NCBI GenBank assembly: GCA_001767855.1
Contig: MEMF01000002.1
Location: forward strand, 743,493-807,492
DNA from: Alphaproteobacteria bacterium RIFCSPHIGHO2_01_FULL_41_14
GTDB taxonomy: Bacteria > Pseudomonadota > Alphaproteobacteria > UBA7879 > UBA5542
Direction of reading: 5' to 3'
DNA: 64,000 bases
Part shown: one piece after another, positions 35,528-44,577 of the stretch
Layout of the letters: every line of letters begins with the position of its first letter
How positions within the stretch are numbered: position 1 is the first letter of the stretch
Made by a program: the position numbers and the translations under genes
Notes under the pieces: model-generated
Told to the model about the DNA's origin: nothing
The model's database searches: none
Seen by the model: only the letters and a program-made list of their open reading frames with translations

Positions 35528-35980
35528 TCAACCCACTTCCGCGGCCACTTTTTCAACCCACGCGCCTTCCACATCCTGGTCCCAAAAAACAGTCTCTATT
35601 TTTTTATTTTGACACTCTTGCCATAAAGAAATAAAGGCCGCGTTTCGGCTAGATTCAAAAAGGTAAACCACCACCTCAAATCGGCTGAGCTCCTCTAGTT
35701 TTTTAGGTTCGATGGAAACACACACGGTGGCTCCATTCAATGGCTCTACTTTGGAAGAAAGCCAAATGGGCTGATTGGTCGCATCCCCTTCCTTTGACGT
35801 ACCATGGGGTAAAAAGCTAGTAGGACGATAGGTCCACAACCCTTCATTAAAGGCCTGTACCGTTTCTTCATTGGAACACAAAACGAGGATGCGCTGACGC
35901 TGTTCATAAATCTTTTCTAAAAGCTTCGGCAAAACCTTTCCCAAAGGGGCCGACGTTAATTGGTAAAACCGGACTTTCAT
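35528..35980 (-). CDS. holC: DNA polymerase III subunit chi
   Basis: Chi links the clamp-loader complex to single-strand-binding protein. The 150-residue protein has the family start MKVRFYQLTSAPL, the RILVLCSNEETVQAFNEGLWTY block and the FLPHG..EGDA..QPIWLS motif. It lies 11 nt after pepA, a common pairing in alphaproteobacteria. Confidence 0.92.
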   Translation of the reverse strand: MKVRFYQLTSAPLGKVLPKLLEKIYEQRQRILVLCSNEETVQAFNEGLWTYRPTSFLPHGTSKEGDATNQPIWLSSKVEPLNGATVCVSIEPKKLEELSRFEVVVYLFESSRNAAFISLWQECQNKKIETVFWDQDVEGAWVEKVAAEVG

Positions 35981-35991
35981 TCCAGCCTCCT

Positions 35992-37485
35992 TTATTTGTT
36001 TTCATAAAATTTCTGAACAAACGCATTTAAAAGCCGCACGCCAAACCCAATGGGGTACCGTCCTGACAACGTACGCGGCTCACTTGTCCACGCTGTGCCT
36101 GCAATATCAAGGTGGGCCCAGGGCTTCTTATTCACAAACCGCTGCAAGAACTGGGCGGCCGTTATACTGCCTGCCCCGTTATCCCCGATATTTTTCATGT
36201 CCGCAATGGGTGAATTAATATCTTTGTCATAGCGTTCATCCAAGGGCAGTTGCCAGACCTGCTCTTTTGTCTCTTCTCCCGCTTGACGCAGCTTATGCAC
36301 CAATCCTTCATCATTTGAAAAGAGCCCAGCATACTTGCTACCCAACGAGACGCTGATAGCCCCGGTGAGCGTCGCCAAATCAATGATGAGTTTGGGATTA
36401 AAGGTTAATTGGGTGTACCACAAGGCATCCGCCAAGACCAGACGTCCTTCTGCATCCGTATTGAGAATCTCAATGGTCTGACCCGACATGGACGTCACCA
36501 CATCTCCGGGGCGCTGGGCATTCCCATCGGGCATGTTCTCCACAAGCCCGACCACACCCACCACATTCACTTTGGCTTCTCGGGCGGCAAGCGCATACAT
36601 CAGTCCGCATACTGCTGCAGAGCCGCCCATATCCATCTTCATTTCATCCATCTTCGCACTTGGTTTAATGGAGATACCACCGGTGTCAAACGTCACCCCT
36701 TTGCCCACAAAGGCAAGAGGCGCCTCATTATTCCCAGCCCCCTTCCAATGCATGACCACCAACTGGGCTTCCTTGGAGCTCCCCTGAGCCACACCGAGCA
36801 AGGCATTCATCCCCATCTTTTCCATATCCTTACGACCCAGGACTTCTACTTTCAGGCCTAGTTTGGAAAGATTCTTTAACTCTTTGGCATATGTCTCTGG
36901 ATCCAAAATATTGGGGGGCTCACACATTAAATCGCGCGCAAACAAAACAGCTTCCACAACTTTTTCTTCTTTCTGAAAGACTGCTTCTGCATTCTTAGGC
37001 GAGTCCACTGAGAACACCACGTCTTCGAGCGCCAACTTTTGATTGGGTTTCAACTGTGTTCTATACTTATGAAAGTCATAGCCGCGCAATAGAAGGCCGC
37101 TGGCCATACCGGCTGCCAACTTCCCATTATCTAGATTAGCATTCTCAATGCCTTCAATCATCACTAGGATGTCCCTGTCTGGCACTTGGCGAAGATAGGT
37201 GACAAGGGAAGCCCCCCCTTCAATGGCATCTTGAAACTTTAAATCGTCTAACTTTCCCAGGCCAAACAAGATAACTCGGGTCAAAGAAAGGCCGCCGGGA
37301 GACGCCACCGGAAACACTTCTCCCTTTTTTCCCTCAAAATGAGCATTCTTGAGGGCACGGGCCAAAGCCCCCCCCATCTTTTCATTCAGAAGCTGGGCTG
37401 GCCCCGACAAAACATTCCCTTCGAAAACAGCCACACAGACAGTGCCTGTCGTGGGGAATTTAGACGGCTTGAAAGCTATATTCAC
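35992..37485 (-). CDS. pepA: Cytosol aminopeptidase (leucyl aminopeptidase)
   Basis: This hexameric di-zinc aminopeptidase of family M17 has the metal-binding and catalytic motifs VGKGVTFDTGGISIKPS, DMGGSAAV and NTDAEGRLVLADAL. The N-terminal macro-like domain covers about 1-160. I chose GTG at 37483-37485 (497 residues, NIAFKPSKFP), because a GAGGAGG ribosome-binding site lies just upstream. An upstream ATG at 37530 would add 15 residues covering that site. Confidence 0.94.
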   Translation of the reverse strand: MNIAFKPSKFPTTGTVCVAVFEGNVLSGPAQLLNEKMGGALARALKNAHFEGKKGEVFPVASPGGLSLTRVILFGLGKLDDLKFQDAIEGGASLVTYLRQVPDRDILVMIEGIENANLDNGKLAAGMASGLLLRGYDFHKYRTQLKPNQKLALEDVVFSVDSPKNAEAVFQKEEKVVEAVLFARDLMCEPPNILDPETYAKELKNLSKLGLKVEVLGRKDMEKMGMNALLGVAQGSSKEAQLVVMHWKGAGNNEAPLAFVGKGVTFDTGGISIKPSAKMDEMKMDMGGSAAVCGLMYALAAREAKVNVVGVVGLVENMPDGNAQRPGDVVTSMSGQTIEILNTDAEGRLVLADALWYTQLTFNPKLIIDLATLTGAISVSLGSKYAGLFSNDEGLVHKLRQAGEETKEQVWQLPLDERYDKDINSPIADMKNIGDNGAGSITAAQFLQRFVNKKPWAHLDIAGTAWTSEPRTLSGRYPIGFGVRLLNAFVQKFYENK

Positions 37486-37563
37486 AGAAAAATCCTCCTC
37501 ATCTACGTATGGACTACGTCCTTTTAGCAAATTCTAAGAACGTCGTACAGGAAAAGAAGATTT

Positions 37564-39156
37564 TTAATCGGTTTTTGTTTTTGGATTGTTGTAGGCTGAT
37601 AGGTACGCCGCCACTGTTGCCACTGTTCCTCCCAATCCAGACACAGTGGACCCCCCTTCACCCAAATCAACAACTTCATTCACTGATAATTGTTGCAAAA
37701 CAAGAAGTCCAACACCCGCCGCCATGACAATATTCTCTAGCATTGTTCTTGACACATTTCGAATATTGGAACAAAGCTGATCCGCAGTCCATCCCACCCG
37801 AGCCCCACACAATCCTAGCCCACAATCCCACTTCTCCCCATATCCAGCACACCCCAATCGAGGCGCCCCTATCGGTACACCGTAACAACACCAACATTCA
37901 CAGTTGTCTGTCCAGTAAGAGGATCCATCTATCTTTAAAAACTTTTTGGAAAAGGTAAGTGCTGCCACATTTCCTAGGCGCCCTGCCGTCAGTAGAGCTC
38001 CCAACCCCCGACTTTTAAGATAAGCGCTCACTTCGATCGTAACGGGCGACCTATCACTCAAACTATGAGTACCATAAAAATAAAAGCCGTGATGTTTTCT
38101 TAATTCTATGAGGCGCTGTAAATCAAGAAGACCATTTTCTTCTGACGGCCCTCCTTCAAATAAATCCGCAATCGGGAAATATTGATTCCCATGGACAAAA
38201 TCAACAATGTCTTGAAAATCAGGATGTTCAAGCCCAGCGGCTGCCATAGAGTGTCCATAATCTGGAGATGCCCGCCCTCCCTCGATGACCGTATCTATAG
38301 AAACATTCGAAGTCCTAGAGACGCTTCTTGGCTGTTCCGCTATATGAGGTATGGGAATCACCGTGTCAAGATCTATCACTGTTCCTCTCCGTCGCATCCT
38401 TTCAAGAGAAGCAGACGCCTCTGCTGCAGGCGGCGCCTCTACTATAGAGTCAGAACGACTTTCTTCCTGCCGCTGCGACGCCGCAGCAGCACCGGAATCA
38501 CCCCTCTCTGCTGCGCCCCGTGGCGACGTCTCAACAAAACTCAGAGGAGAAGAACGTCCTGTTTCCCCCGATTCCTGCCTGAACATCTCATAGTCAGGAG
38601 CAGGGCGTCTTGCTTCCCCTAATGTTGGATCGACCGTATCAAGATAGGAAGATGTTCTTTCCAACGGTGGTGGAGTCCTCCTCTCTCCTGTCTCCCCCCA
38701 CACCCTAAATCTTTCTGCCGCATTTGCACCATCCCTCCCTCTTTCCTCTGTCGAACGCCGGTGATGATGTGTTTCATGCAGATGTTGGACCCACTTTACA
38801 AACCGTCTTTCGGGGACAAGAACAGTTTCCGACCGCCTGGTCTCTTGAGAGTAAAGGTTCCAAAAAGATCGAATCAGTCTTGCTACGACATAATATGAAT
38901 GGCTTTCATCGTCTATAGCATCTCTTATTAAAGTTCTTAACCCAGCCATTACGTGGGGCTCTATTTTCCGAGCAGAAAAGGATTGTGATGCCAGCAAATA
39001 AGCCTGGGCACCAATATCGTTCGGGCTACACTTCAAGAGCAGACGACGAGCTTCTTCATAATCTCCTCTATTAAAGCAATCAACCCCTTCTTTAAGAGGA
39101 TTGGTATAAGAAAACAAAACTAAAAACAAAACCGGATAAAAAATTTTGAAAAACAT
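37564..39156 (-). CDS. Putative secreted effector-like protein, unknown family
   Basis: This is a 530-residue protein with an N-terminal hydrophobic leader (residues 2-17). A helical TPR-like segment follows (21-105; GVDCFNRGDYEEARRLLLKC). Residues 105-305 are low-complexity, rich in Arg, Ser, Glu and Ala and probably disordered. That region repeats short motifs: LDTVDP (172), LDTVIP (263), IDTVIE (287), and PAPDYEM (185) with ASPDYGHSM (296). Residues 306-412 look folded. Residues 419-462 hold eight Cys, then a hydrophobic helix (474-490) and a Gly/Ala/Val-rich tail. The middle is visibly richer in G+C than its flanks. I do not recognise the family. The architecture suggests a host-directed or envelope protein; this is inference. 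Confidence 0.65.
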   Translation of the reverse strand: MFFKIFYPVLFLVLFSYTNPLKEGVDCFNRGDYEEARRLLLKCSPNDIGAQAYLLASQSFSARKIEPHVMAGLRTLIRDAIDDESHSYYVVARLIRSFWNLYSQETRRSETVLVPERRFVKWVQHLHETHHHRRSTEERGRDGANAAERFRVWGETGERRTPPPLERTSSYLDTVDPTLGEARRPAPDYEMFRQESGETGRSSPLSFVETSPRGAAERGDSGAAAASQRQEESRSDSIVEAPPAAEASASLERMRRRGTVIDLDTVIPIPHIAEQPRSVSRTSNVSIDTVIEGGRASPDYGHSMAAAGLEHPDFQDIVDFVHGNQYFPIADLFEGGPSEENGLLDLQRLIELRKHHGFYFYGTHSLSDRSPVTIEVSAYLKSRGLGALLTAGRLGNVAALTFSKKFLKIDGSSYWTDNCECWCCYGVPIGAPRLGCAGYGEKWDCGLGLCGARVGWTADQLCSNIRNVSRTMLENIVMAAGVGLLVLQQLSVNEVVDLGEGGSTVSGLGGTVATVAAYLSAYNNPKTKTD

Positions 39157-39239
39157 GTGTGTCCCCCTGATTTTTGCTTTTATATGGTCGTTATTAAAAT
39201 AGTACAGAAGAAACGAATCTGAAACAAGATGCCCCCTCT

Positions 39240-41276
39240 CTAAAAAAAACTATAAGGATCCACGTCAATTTGGAATCGGATGTGGGCAGGCAATGCCGCC
39301 GCCGCGCGCCACCTCTTTAAAAAAGCCTGCAGCTTCAGGGTCCTCGGGCTTTTCACCAAGAACCGCCAACGATACTGGCCTTTGAGCCGGCTCATGGCTG
39401 CGGGCACAGGGCCCAGTACCTCAATGTCTTTCACCCGAGGAATCACGGCCGCTAGAGCGCGCGCCGCCTTCTCCACCTCTGGTGCTTGCCGTCCTGAGAG
39501 AATCACTGCGGCAAGTCGTCCATAGGGCGGAAATCCATACATCTCACGGCTTTCTTTTTCCAACGCCAGGAAAAGGGAAGGATCTTGCACCAGCAAGGCA
39601 CACATCACCGGATGATCCCCCCTATGGGATTGAATGAGCACGCGGCCTTTTTTCTCCGCACGCCCCGAACGCCCGGCCACTTGATGCAGCAACTGATACG
39701 TGCGCTCCACCAAGCGCAAATCGCTACCCCCCAGCCCCAAGTCGCCATCAATCACCCCCACCAAAGTCAAGTGGGGAAAATGATGCCCTTTGGCCATCAC
39801 TTGCGTCCCCACAATGATGTCCACCTCTCTGTTCTCAATCTTCGAGATCATAGCTTCGGCCTGCTTCATGGTGGTCATGGTGTCACTGGTCATCATCAAC
39901 GGACGGGCATCAGGAAAAAGCGCCGTCACTTCCTCCATCACACGCTCCACCCCCGGGCCACACGGCACAAAACTCTTTTCAGCTCCACATCCCGGACACA
40001 CCGTTCGGGGCTTCTCTCCATGGCCACAATGATGGCATTGCAGCTTATTTTGGCTTTTGTGATACACCAACCACGCGTCACACTGTTTGCATGTTGTCCG
40101 CATCCCACACGCCTGGCACAGTAACAACGGGGCATACCCCCGACGATTGAGAAACAAGAGTACTTGATTCCCCGCTGCCAGCGTTTCTTTCATCTCTTGA
40201 TAGAGAGGTTTAGAAATCCATTGGCTTCCCGGCACGCCGCCCCCCTTTTCTTCCCGTCGATCCACCAACACCACCTCCGGAAAGGTGGCCTCTGCATACC
40301 GTTCTCCCAGATGACATCTCTCATAGCGCCCTTGCTCTACATTCACCAAGGTTTCCAAAGAGGGCGTCGCAGAAGCGAGCACCACCAAGCAGGAGGCAAA
40401 AGACGCCCGCACCACAGCCATGTCACGCGCTTGATAGAAAACACCAGACTCTTGCTTATATCCTCCGTCGTGCTCTTCATCCACAACCACCAACCCCAGA
40501 TCTTGGTACGGTAGGAATAAGGCAGACCGGGCTCCCACCACCACACGAGCGTCTCCGCGGGCGACTTTCTCCCAGTTGTCTCGCCGCTGGGCTGACGTCA
40601 GGTCCGAGTGCCACAACAAGGGCTTTTCCCCGAATCGCCGTTCAAAGCGTGCTACCCATTGAGCACTCAGCGCAATCTCCGGCAACAACACCACCGCCTG
40701 TTTCCCCCGGTCAGAAGCTTCTTTGATCAACTCTAAATAAACTTCTGTTTTGCCCGAGCCCGTGGCACCTTCCAACAAAACGGTGTGGAATCCATTGAGT
40801 CTTTCGGCCAAAAAAGAAGCGCAGTGTTGTTGGGCTTCTGACAAGACAACGGGGACACGTGGCTGAAGAGCAGGCGCCTCTTTGGAGGTCTTCCGTTTCC
40901 GTTCCTTAAACACCGAAGGCTCTGCCATCACCATTTTGAGCACCAGTCCCAAAGGGGAAAGATAATACTGGGAAACCCACTCGATGAACTGCCGGGTCTG
41001 GTCGGTCAAGGGAGGGAGATCTTTCTTTTTCAAAATCGGTTTTAGGGTATACGCCGCCCGCGTTTTGGTGATCACCTCTCCCGCTGGCGCCGGCACCTCC
41101 TCCGCTACATCCTCCGCTTCTCCCCACACCACCCCAATGAGGGTGCGGGATCCAAAAGAAACCTGCACGTAATCACCCCGCCCCACCGTCAACGCCTCTG
41201 GCACTTGGTACGTAAAGGTCTGATCAAAGGGCACCGGCAGTAAGATTGCAATTTTTTTTAGACTAGGCACTGACAT
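39240..41276 (-). CDS. priA: Primosomal protein N' (replication restart helicase)
   Basis: PriA reloads the replisome at stalled forks. This 678-residue copy is a little shorter than the roughly 730 usual. Walker A is ATGSGKTEVY and the Walker B is VVDEEHDGGYKQ. The zinc-binding domain keeps its cysteines (CQACGMRTTCKQC, CHHCGHG, CPGCG), and motifs V/VI are present (GTQVMAKGHHFP, QVAGRSGR). The N-terminal DNA-binding domain starts at MSVPSLKKIAILLPVPFDQ. It is divergent from the transaldolase gene. Confidence 0.95.
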   Translation of the reverse strand: MSVPSLKKIAILLPVPFDQTFTYQVPEALTVGRGDYVQVSFGSRTLIGVVWGEAEDVAEEVPAPAGEVITKTRAAYTLKPILKKKDLPPLTDQTRQFIEWVSQYYLSPLGLVLKMVMAEPSVFKERKRKTSKEAPALQPRVPVVLSEAQQHCASFLAERLNGFHTVLLEGATGSGKTEVYLELIKEASDRGKQAVVLLPEIALSAQWVARFERRFGEKPLLWHSDLTSAQRRDNWEKVARGDARVVVGARSALFLPYQDLGLVVVDEEHDGGYKQESGVFYQARDMAVVRASFASCLVVLASATPSLETLVNVEQGRYERCHLGERYAEATFPEVVLVDRREEKGGGVPGSQWISKPLYQEMKETLAAGNQVLLFLNRRGYAPLLLCQACGMRTTCKQCDAWLVYHKSQNKLQCHHCGHGEKPRTVCPGCGAEKSFVPCGPGVERVMEEVTALFPDARPLMMTSDTMTTMKQAEAMISKIENREVDIIVGTQVMAKGHHFPHLTLVGVIDGDLGLGGSDLRLVERTYQLLHQVAGRSGRAEKKGRVLIQSHRGDHPVMCALLVQDPSLFLALEKESREMYGFPPYGRLAAVILSGRQAPEVEKAARALAAVIPRVKDIEVLGPVPAAMSRLKGQYRWRFLVKSPRTLKLQAFLKRWRAAAALPAHIRFQIDVDPYSFF

Positions 41277-41341
41277 TGTTTCTTTTTTTCGGTATGGTGA
41301 GAGCTGAACTTTAATTAGTAACAGAAAGAAGTGGAGAGTCC

Positions 41342-41995
41342 ATGAAATTTTTTATAGACGGCGTCGATATTGCGGAGATTAAAGACCTGGCGGCCATGGG
41401 GGCAGTAGATGGGGTTACAACCAACCCTTCCATCATTGCCAAATCAGGCCGCCCTTTCAAAGACGTGATCAAAGAAATCTGTGAGATTGTGCAAGGCCCC
41501 GTCAGTGCCGAAGTGGTCTCTCTCCACGCCAAGGAAATGGTCAGCGAAGGCCGTACTCTTGCCAAAATTGCCCCTAATGTCTGTGTGAAAGTACCCTTAA
41601 CAGCCGAGGGTCTTAAAGCTTGCAACATTTTTCACCAAGAAGGCATTATGACCAACGTCACGCTCTGCTTTTCTTCCGGCCAAGCCCTGCTAGCCGCCAA
41701 AGCCGGTGCCACCTTCGTGTCTCCCTTTGTGGGACGCCTGGATGATATTTCCGAAGACGGCATGGCTTTGATCCAAGAGATTTGCCAAATTTATGGGAAC
41801 TATCCTGAACTCACCACTGAAATATTGGTGGCCTCCGTGCGCAACCCCCGACACATTTTGGACGCCGCCCTCATGGGAGCCCATGTGGTGACCGCGCCTG
41901 CGAAAGTGATCAAGCAACTCTTAAACCACCCCCTCACGGAGGCGGGCCTCACCGCGTTCCTAAAAGATTGGAAAGAGTCAGGCCAGAAGATTTAA
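41342..41995 (+). CDS. tal: Transaldolase-like / fructose-6-phosphate aldolase family protein
   Basis: This 217-residue short-form transaldolase (TalC/FSA type) starts [30 protein letters not shown]. The Schiff-base lysine is in the [11 protein letters not shown] strand. It belongs to the non-oxidative pentose phosphate pathway or acts as an F6P aldolase; sequence alone does not separate these reliably. A GGAG site precedes the ATG. The stop lies 1 nt before the Xer gene start, indicating coupled expression. Confidence 0.92.
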   Translation: MKFFIDGVDIAEIKDLAAMGAVDGVTTNPSIIAKSGRPFKDVIKEICEIVQGPVSAEVVSLHAKEMVSEGRTLAKIAPNVCVKVPLTAEGLKACNIFHQEGIMTNVTLCFSSGQALLAAKAGATFVSPFVGRLDDISEDGMALIQEICQIYGNYPELTTEILVASVRNPRHILDAALMGAHVVTAPAKVIKQLLNHPLTEAGLTAFLKDWKESGQKI

Positions 41996-41996
41996 T

Positions 41997-42902
41997 ATGT
42001 CTCTCCCCACCACCAGTTGGATCACGTGGCTGCAAAAAGAAAAGAAGCTGTCACCTTTAACGGTGCAAGTGTATAACCGTGTCCTGACCCAATTTTTGTC
42101 CTTCACTCAAGCCCATTTGGGTGAGGAGATTCAGCTCTCTCACCTCAAAGACTTGAAATCCAAAGACTTCCGCGCCTGGATGACAGACCTTCTCTCTGCC
42201 CAAGAACAAACCAAATCCTCGGTGACGCGCGCAGTGTCCGTCATTCGCAGTTTCTTTTTGTTCCTCGATCAGGAAAACTTGGTGCATAACCCCCTTGCTC
42301 GGAACCTCCGGGCCCCCCGACGCGAGCAATCCCTGCCTCGGGCGCTTTCCCAAGAGGATACCCGAACGCTGCTCAGCCATGCCTCTGATCTGGTGACGGA
42401 AGAATGGGTGGGCAAGCGCGACCAGGCCTTTTTCACGTTGCTCTATGGCTGTGGCCTCCGCATTAATGAGGCGCTTACCCTCAATCAAGGGGATATCCCC
42501 CCACCGAATGGCATGCTGCGCGTGCAAGGAAAGGGCAACAAAGAGCGCGTGGTACCGTTTTTGCCCCTGGTGTGGCAGAGAATCCAAGAGTATCTCGCTA
42601 TCTGCCCGTTTTTGAAATCCCACGAGCAGCCTCTTTTTTATGGCCAGCAGGGCAAGCGGCTGAATGTATCAGTAGCCGAGCGGGCTATCACTTTGTTGCG
42701 CCGTTCCTTAGGCCTCCCAGAAACCGCCACGCCTCACGCCTTGCGTCATAGCTTTGCCACGCATTTGTTAGAGGAAAACGCCGATCTCCGCACCATCCAA
42801 GAACTCTTGGGACACGCCTCCCTCTCCACTACCCAGAGATACACCAAAATCAACCGTAAAAAGCTGCAGCAAGTTTATAAAAATAGTCATCCGCGGGCGT
42901 AA
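41997..42902 (+). CDS. xerC: Tyrosine recombinase XerC/XerD
   Basis: This 301-residue site-specific recombinase is of the type that resolves chromosome dimers at dif. The N-terminal SAM-like domain covers about 1-95. The catalytic residues are all visible: Arg in YGCGLRINEAL, Lys in VQGKGNKER, His-x2-Arg in HALRHSFATH, His in LLGHASLSTTQ, and the Tyr nucleophile in QRYTKI. Its position behind priA/tal is consistent with XerC, but XerD cannot be excluded. Confidence 0.88.
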   Translation: MSLPTTSWITWLQKEKKLSPLTVQVYNRVLTQFLSFTQAHLGEEIQLSHLKDLKSKDFRAWMTDLLSAQEQTKSSVTRAVSVIRSFFLFLDQENLVHNPLARNLRAPRREQSLPRALSQEDTRTLLSHASDLVTEEWVGKRDQAFFTLLYGCGLRINEALTLNQGDIPPPNGMLRVQGKGNKERVVPFLPLVWQRIQEYLAICPFLKSHEQPLFYGQQGKRLNVSVAERAITLLRRSLGLPETATPHALRHSFATHLLEENADLRTIQELLGHASLSTTQRYTKINRKKLQQVYKNSHPRA

Positions 42903-42913
42903 AATCCCCCTCC

Positions 42914-43020
42914 GTCATTGCGCGGAGAGCCCATAGGGATCGACAAAGCAATCCATCTTTTATGAAAGCACAAGACAGCTGGATTGCTTCAGGAATCCTG
43001 ACAGATTCCTTCGCAATGAC
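42914..43020. repeat. Palindromic MITE-like repeat, copy C
   Basis: GTCATTGCG (42914-42922) is perfectly mirrored by CGCAATGAC (43012-43020). Internally AGCAATCCA (42947-42955) is mirrored by TGGATTGCT (42980-42988). It is the best-preserved of three related elements and lies between the convergent Xer and carbonic anhydrase genes. Confidence 0.8.
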
Positions 43021-43044
43021 GGAAAAGTTGAACAGAGTTTGGCC

Positions 43045-43854
43045 CTATTCGTTGTCGCTGTACGGGCTCGCCTTTTCATAAAAGGGAGAGACGGCCTGAA
43101 CAAACTTTTCGATGAAAGAGGGGTTCGTTTCCCCATTCACGTTTTTAATCACAAGACGGCCCTGCTGTTTGGGTGGCTCAAGCCCTCCAAAATCATAGAG
43201 CGCCCCTATGATAATAAGCTCGCCCTTGCGGACTTGGTCTTTATACCGCTCTAAAGCCTTGGCCACCTGAACATTAATATTCAGGGCGATATTTTCTCGG
43301 ACCGTCCTGATCTGCGCTGCTGTTTGGTCCTTGGGCGATCCCGGAATTAGCTGAGACACCGTATGTCCCTTCAGACCAGCTCTGATGCTCTCTAATTCTC
43401 TGTAAATAGGCGTATGCTGCGCTTTTAATTCTTCCATGGTCTTGTCTGCAGAGGCTGCTGTGATCGCACCACAAAAATCGTGCCCCACAATGATCAGCAA
43501 CGGGGTTTTCAGTTTCAGAACGCCATAGTCTACACCCCCCACGCCCGCCGTATCATCTAATTGATTGCCGATATTTCGAATCATGAAAATGTCATTGTCA
43601 GGTGTCTGATCAAAGGCATGGGTATGAACGCGGGAATCCCCGCACGAAACAATGGTAGAGCGAGGATGTTGAGAGTCTATAAATCCCTTAAAATAATGGG
43701 GGCCACGACCGCGCACAAAAATCCGATTGTCTTGGAAAATATTCACAAGCCCGCTTAAATTCTCTCGGTTGAATGACCGACCCTCCACCACAACAGACGG
43801 CCCTTTAGCAAAAATCAACCACGGAAAAACGAGTAGAAAAATCCCTAGTTTCAT
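43045..43854 (-). CDS. Exported beta-class carbonic anhydrase
   Basis: It hydrates CO2 reversibly to bicarbonate. The 269-residue protein carries the beta-class zinc site: Cys71 and Asp73 in SCGDSRVH, His125 and Cys128 in VGHDFCGA. The first 16 residues (MKLGIFLLVFPWLIFA) form a signal peptide, so the enzyme should be periplasmic, unlike the usual cytoplasmic Can enzymes. An exported form suggests roles in pH or bicarbonate supply at the cell surface (inference). It converges with the Xer gene across repeat copy C. Confidence 0.9.
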   Translation of the reverse strand: MKLGIFLLVFPWLIFAKGPSVVVEGRSFNRENLSGLVNIFQDNRIFVRGRGPHYFKGFIDSQHPRSTIVSCGDSRVHTHAFDQTPDNDIFMIRNIGNQLDDTAGVGGVDYGVLKLKTPLLIIVGHDFCGAITAASADKTMEELKAQHTPIYRELESIRAGLKGHTVSQLIPGSPKDQTAAQIRTVRENIALNINVQVAKALERYKDQVRKGELIIIGALYDFGGLEPPKQQGRLVIKNVNGETNPSFIEKFVQAVSPFYEKASPYSDNE

Positions 43855-44033
43855 TTTATTTTACCTCCACCGTTCATGGTATAGGAAAGAAGAAAAAAAA
43901 CAAAGTTGAAACCGTTCAAGAGACAGTCCCCATACAGAACTTGGAGATTTAATCTCTTCTGGATTCTAAAATGAGACCATTCCATATTTTTCTCACACAA
44001 TAACCATGTGAGATTAGTCAAGAGCACTTACTC

Positions 44034-44459
44034 TTACTTCTCCAACCCTGTCTTCTTAGTTTCTCTATACTGCCTAGCCAATTCTTCCCACGCTTTTGCA
44101 GAGTCTGTGTAACCCAATTTTTTTGCGGCATGGGCTACTTTTTTCATTTCTGTTGAGATCTGCTTTGACAACGTTTCATAGAAAGACTGGGTGATGATGC
44201 CCGACAAAAGAGCTTGATCTGCCTCCTCTATTTCCAACTTCAAGGAATCGATCCACAGACTATATACTTCAAATTTTGCCTGCGGCGTTTTAACGGATTG
44301 AATCAAACGGCCGATGCCATTGATTCTAAAATGCGCTGCCTTCTTCTGATTCCAGGCGACGTAGGCCGCTTTTTGGTCTTCTGGCTTGGATTCTGCCATC
44401 CCCATGGCGGGGAACACCCCCATAAAAAATACGACGATGGCGAGTAAAAATTTTGCCAT
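44034..44459 (-). CDS. Small secreted alpha-helical protein of unknown function
   Basis: This 141-residue protein has a signal peptide (MAKFLLAIVVFFMGVFPAMG, cleavage near MA|ES). The mature region is predicted to be almost all helical and charged, with no Cys and no motif I recognise. It is preceded by a GGAG-type site and stands alone, divergent from glyQ. A 7-bp inverted repeat (43991-43997/44007-44013) lies about 20 nt beyond its stop, but without a T-run. Confidence 0.7.
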   Translation of the reverse strand: MAKFLLAIVVFFMGVFPAMGMAESKPEDQKAAYVAWNQKKAAHFRINGIGRLIQSVKTPQAKFEVYSLWIDSLKLEIEEADQALLSGIITQSFYETLSKQISTEMKKVAHAAKKLGYTDSAKAWEELARQYRETKKTGLEK

Positions 44460-44525
44460 AATCCTCTCCTTGTTGAGCGTTCAGTATCTCATATCAAAAA
44501 ATTCTGCGCAATCTTCGGCGCACGC

Positions 44526-44554
44526 TTGAGTTCCTTCCTAAATTCCATTAGACT
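44526..44554 (+). promoter_or_regulatory. Probable promoter of glyQS
   Basis: TTGAGT (44526-44531) and TAGACT (44549-44554) have a 17-nt spacer, 23 nt before the glyQ ATG. The short leader leaves no room for a T-box or attenuator. Confidence 0.45.
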
Positions 44555-44577
44555 GAACGGATGTTTTTGTGGTGTCC

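Noticed and set aside
38182..38622. Long plus-strand frame opposite the 530-residue protein
   Set aside because: The minus-strand gene has a leader, a ribosome-binding context and structured segments; the plus frame is Arg-rich antisense of a G+C-rich low-complexity region.
42057..42623. A 188-codon minus-strand frame inside the Xer gene
   Set aside because: The plus-strand frame carries all recombinase catalytic residues; the antisense frame has no recognisable motif.
43991..44013. TCTCACA/TGTGAGA inverted repeat as a terminator
   Set aside because: On the minus strand the stem is followed by A, not T residues, and the stem is only 7 bp with a nine-base loop.
44461..44577. T-box or attenuator leader before glyQS
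   Set aside because: The predicted promoter lies only 23 nt before the ATG, and no T-box sequence is visible.
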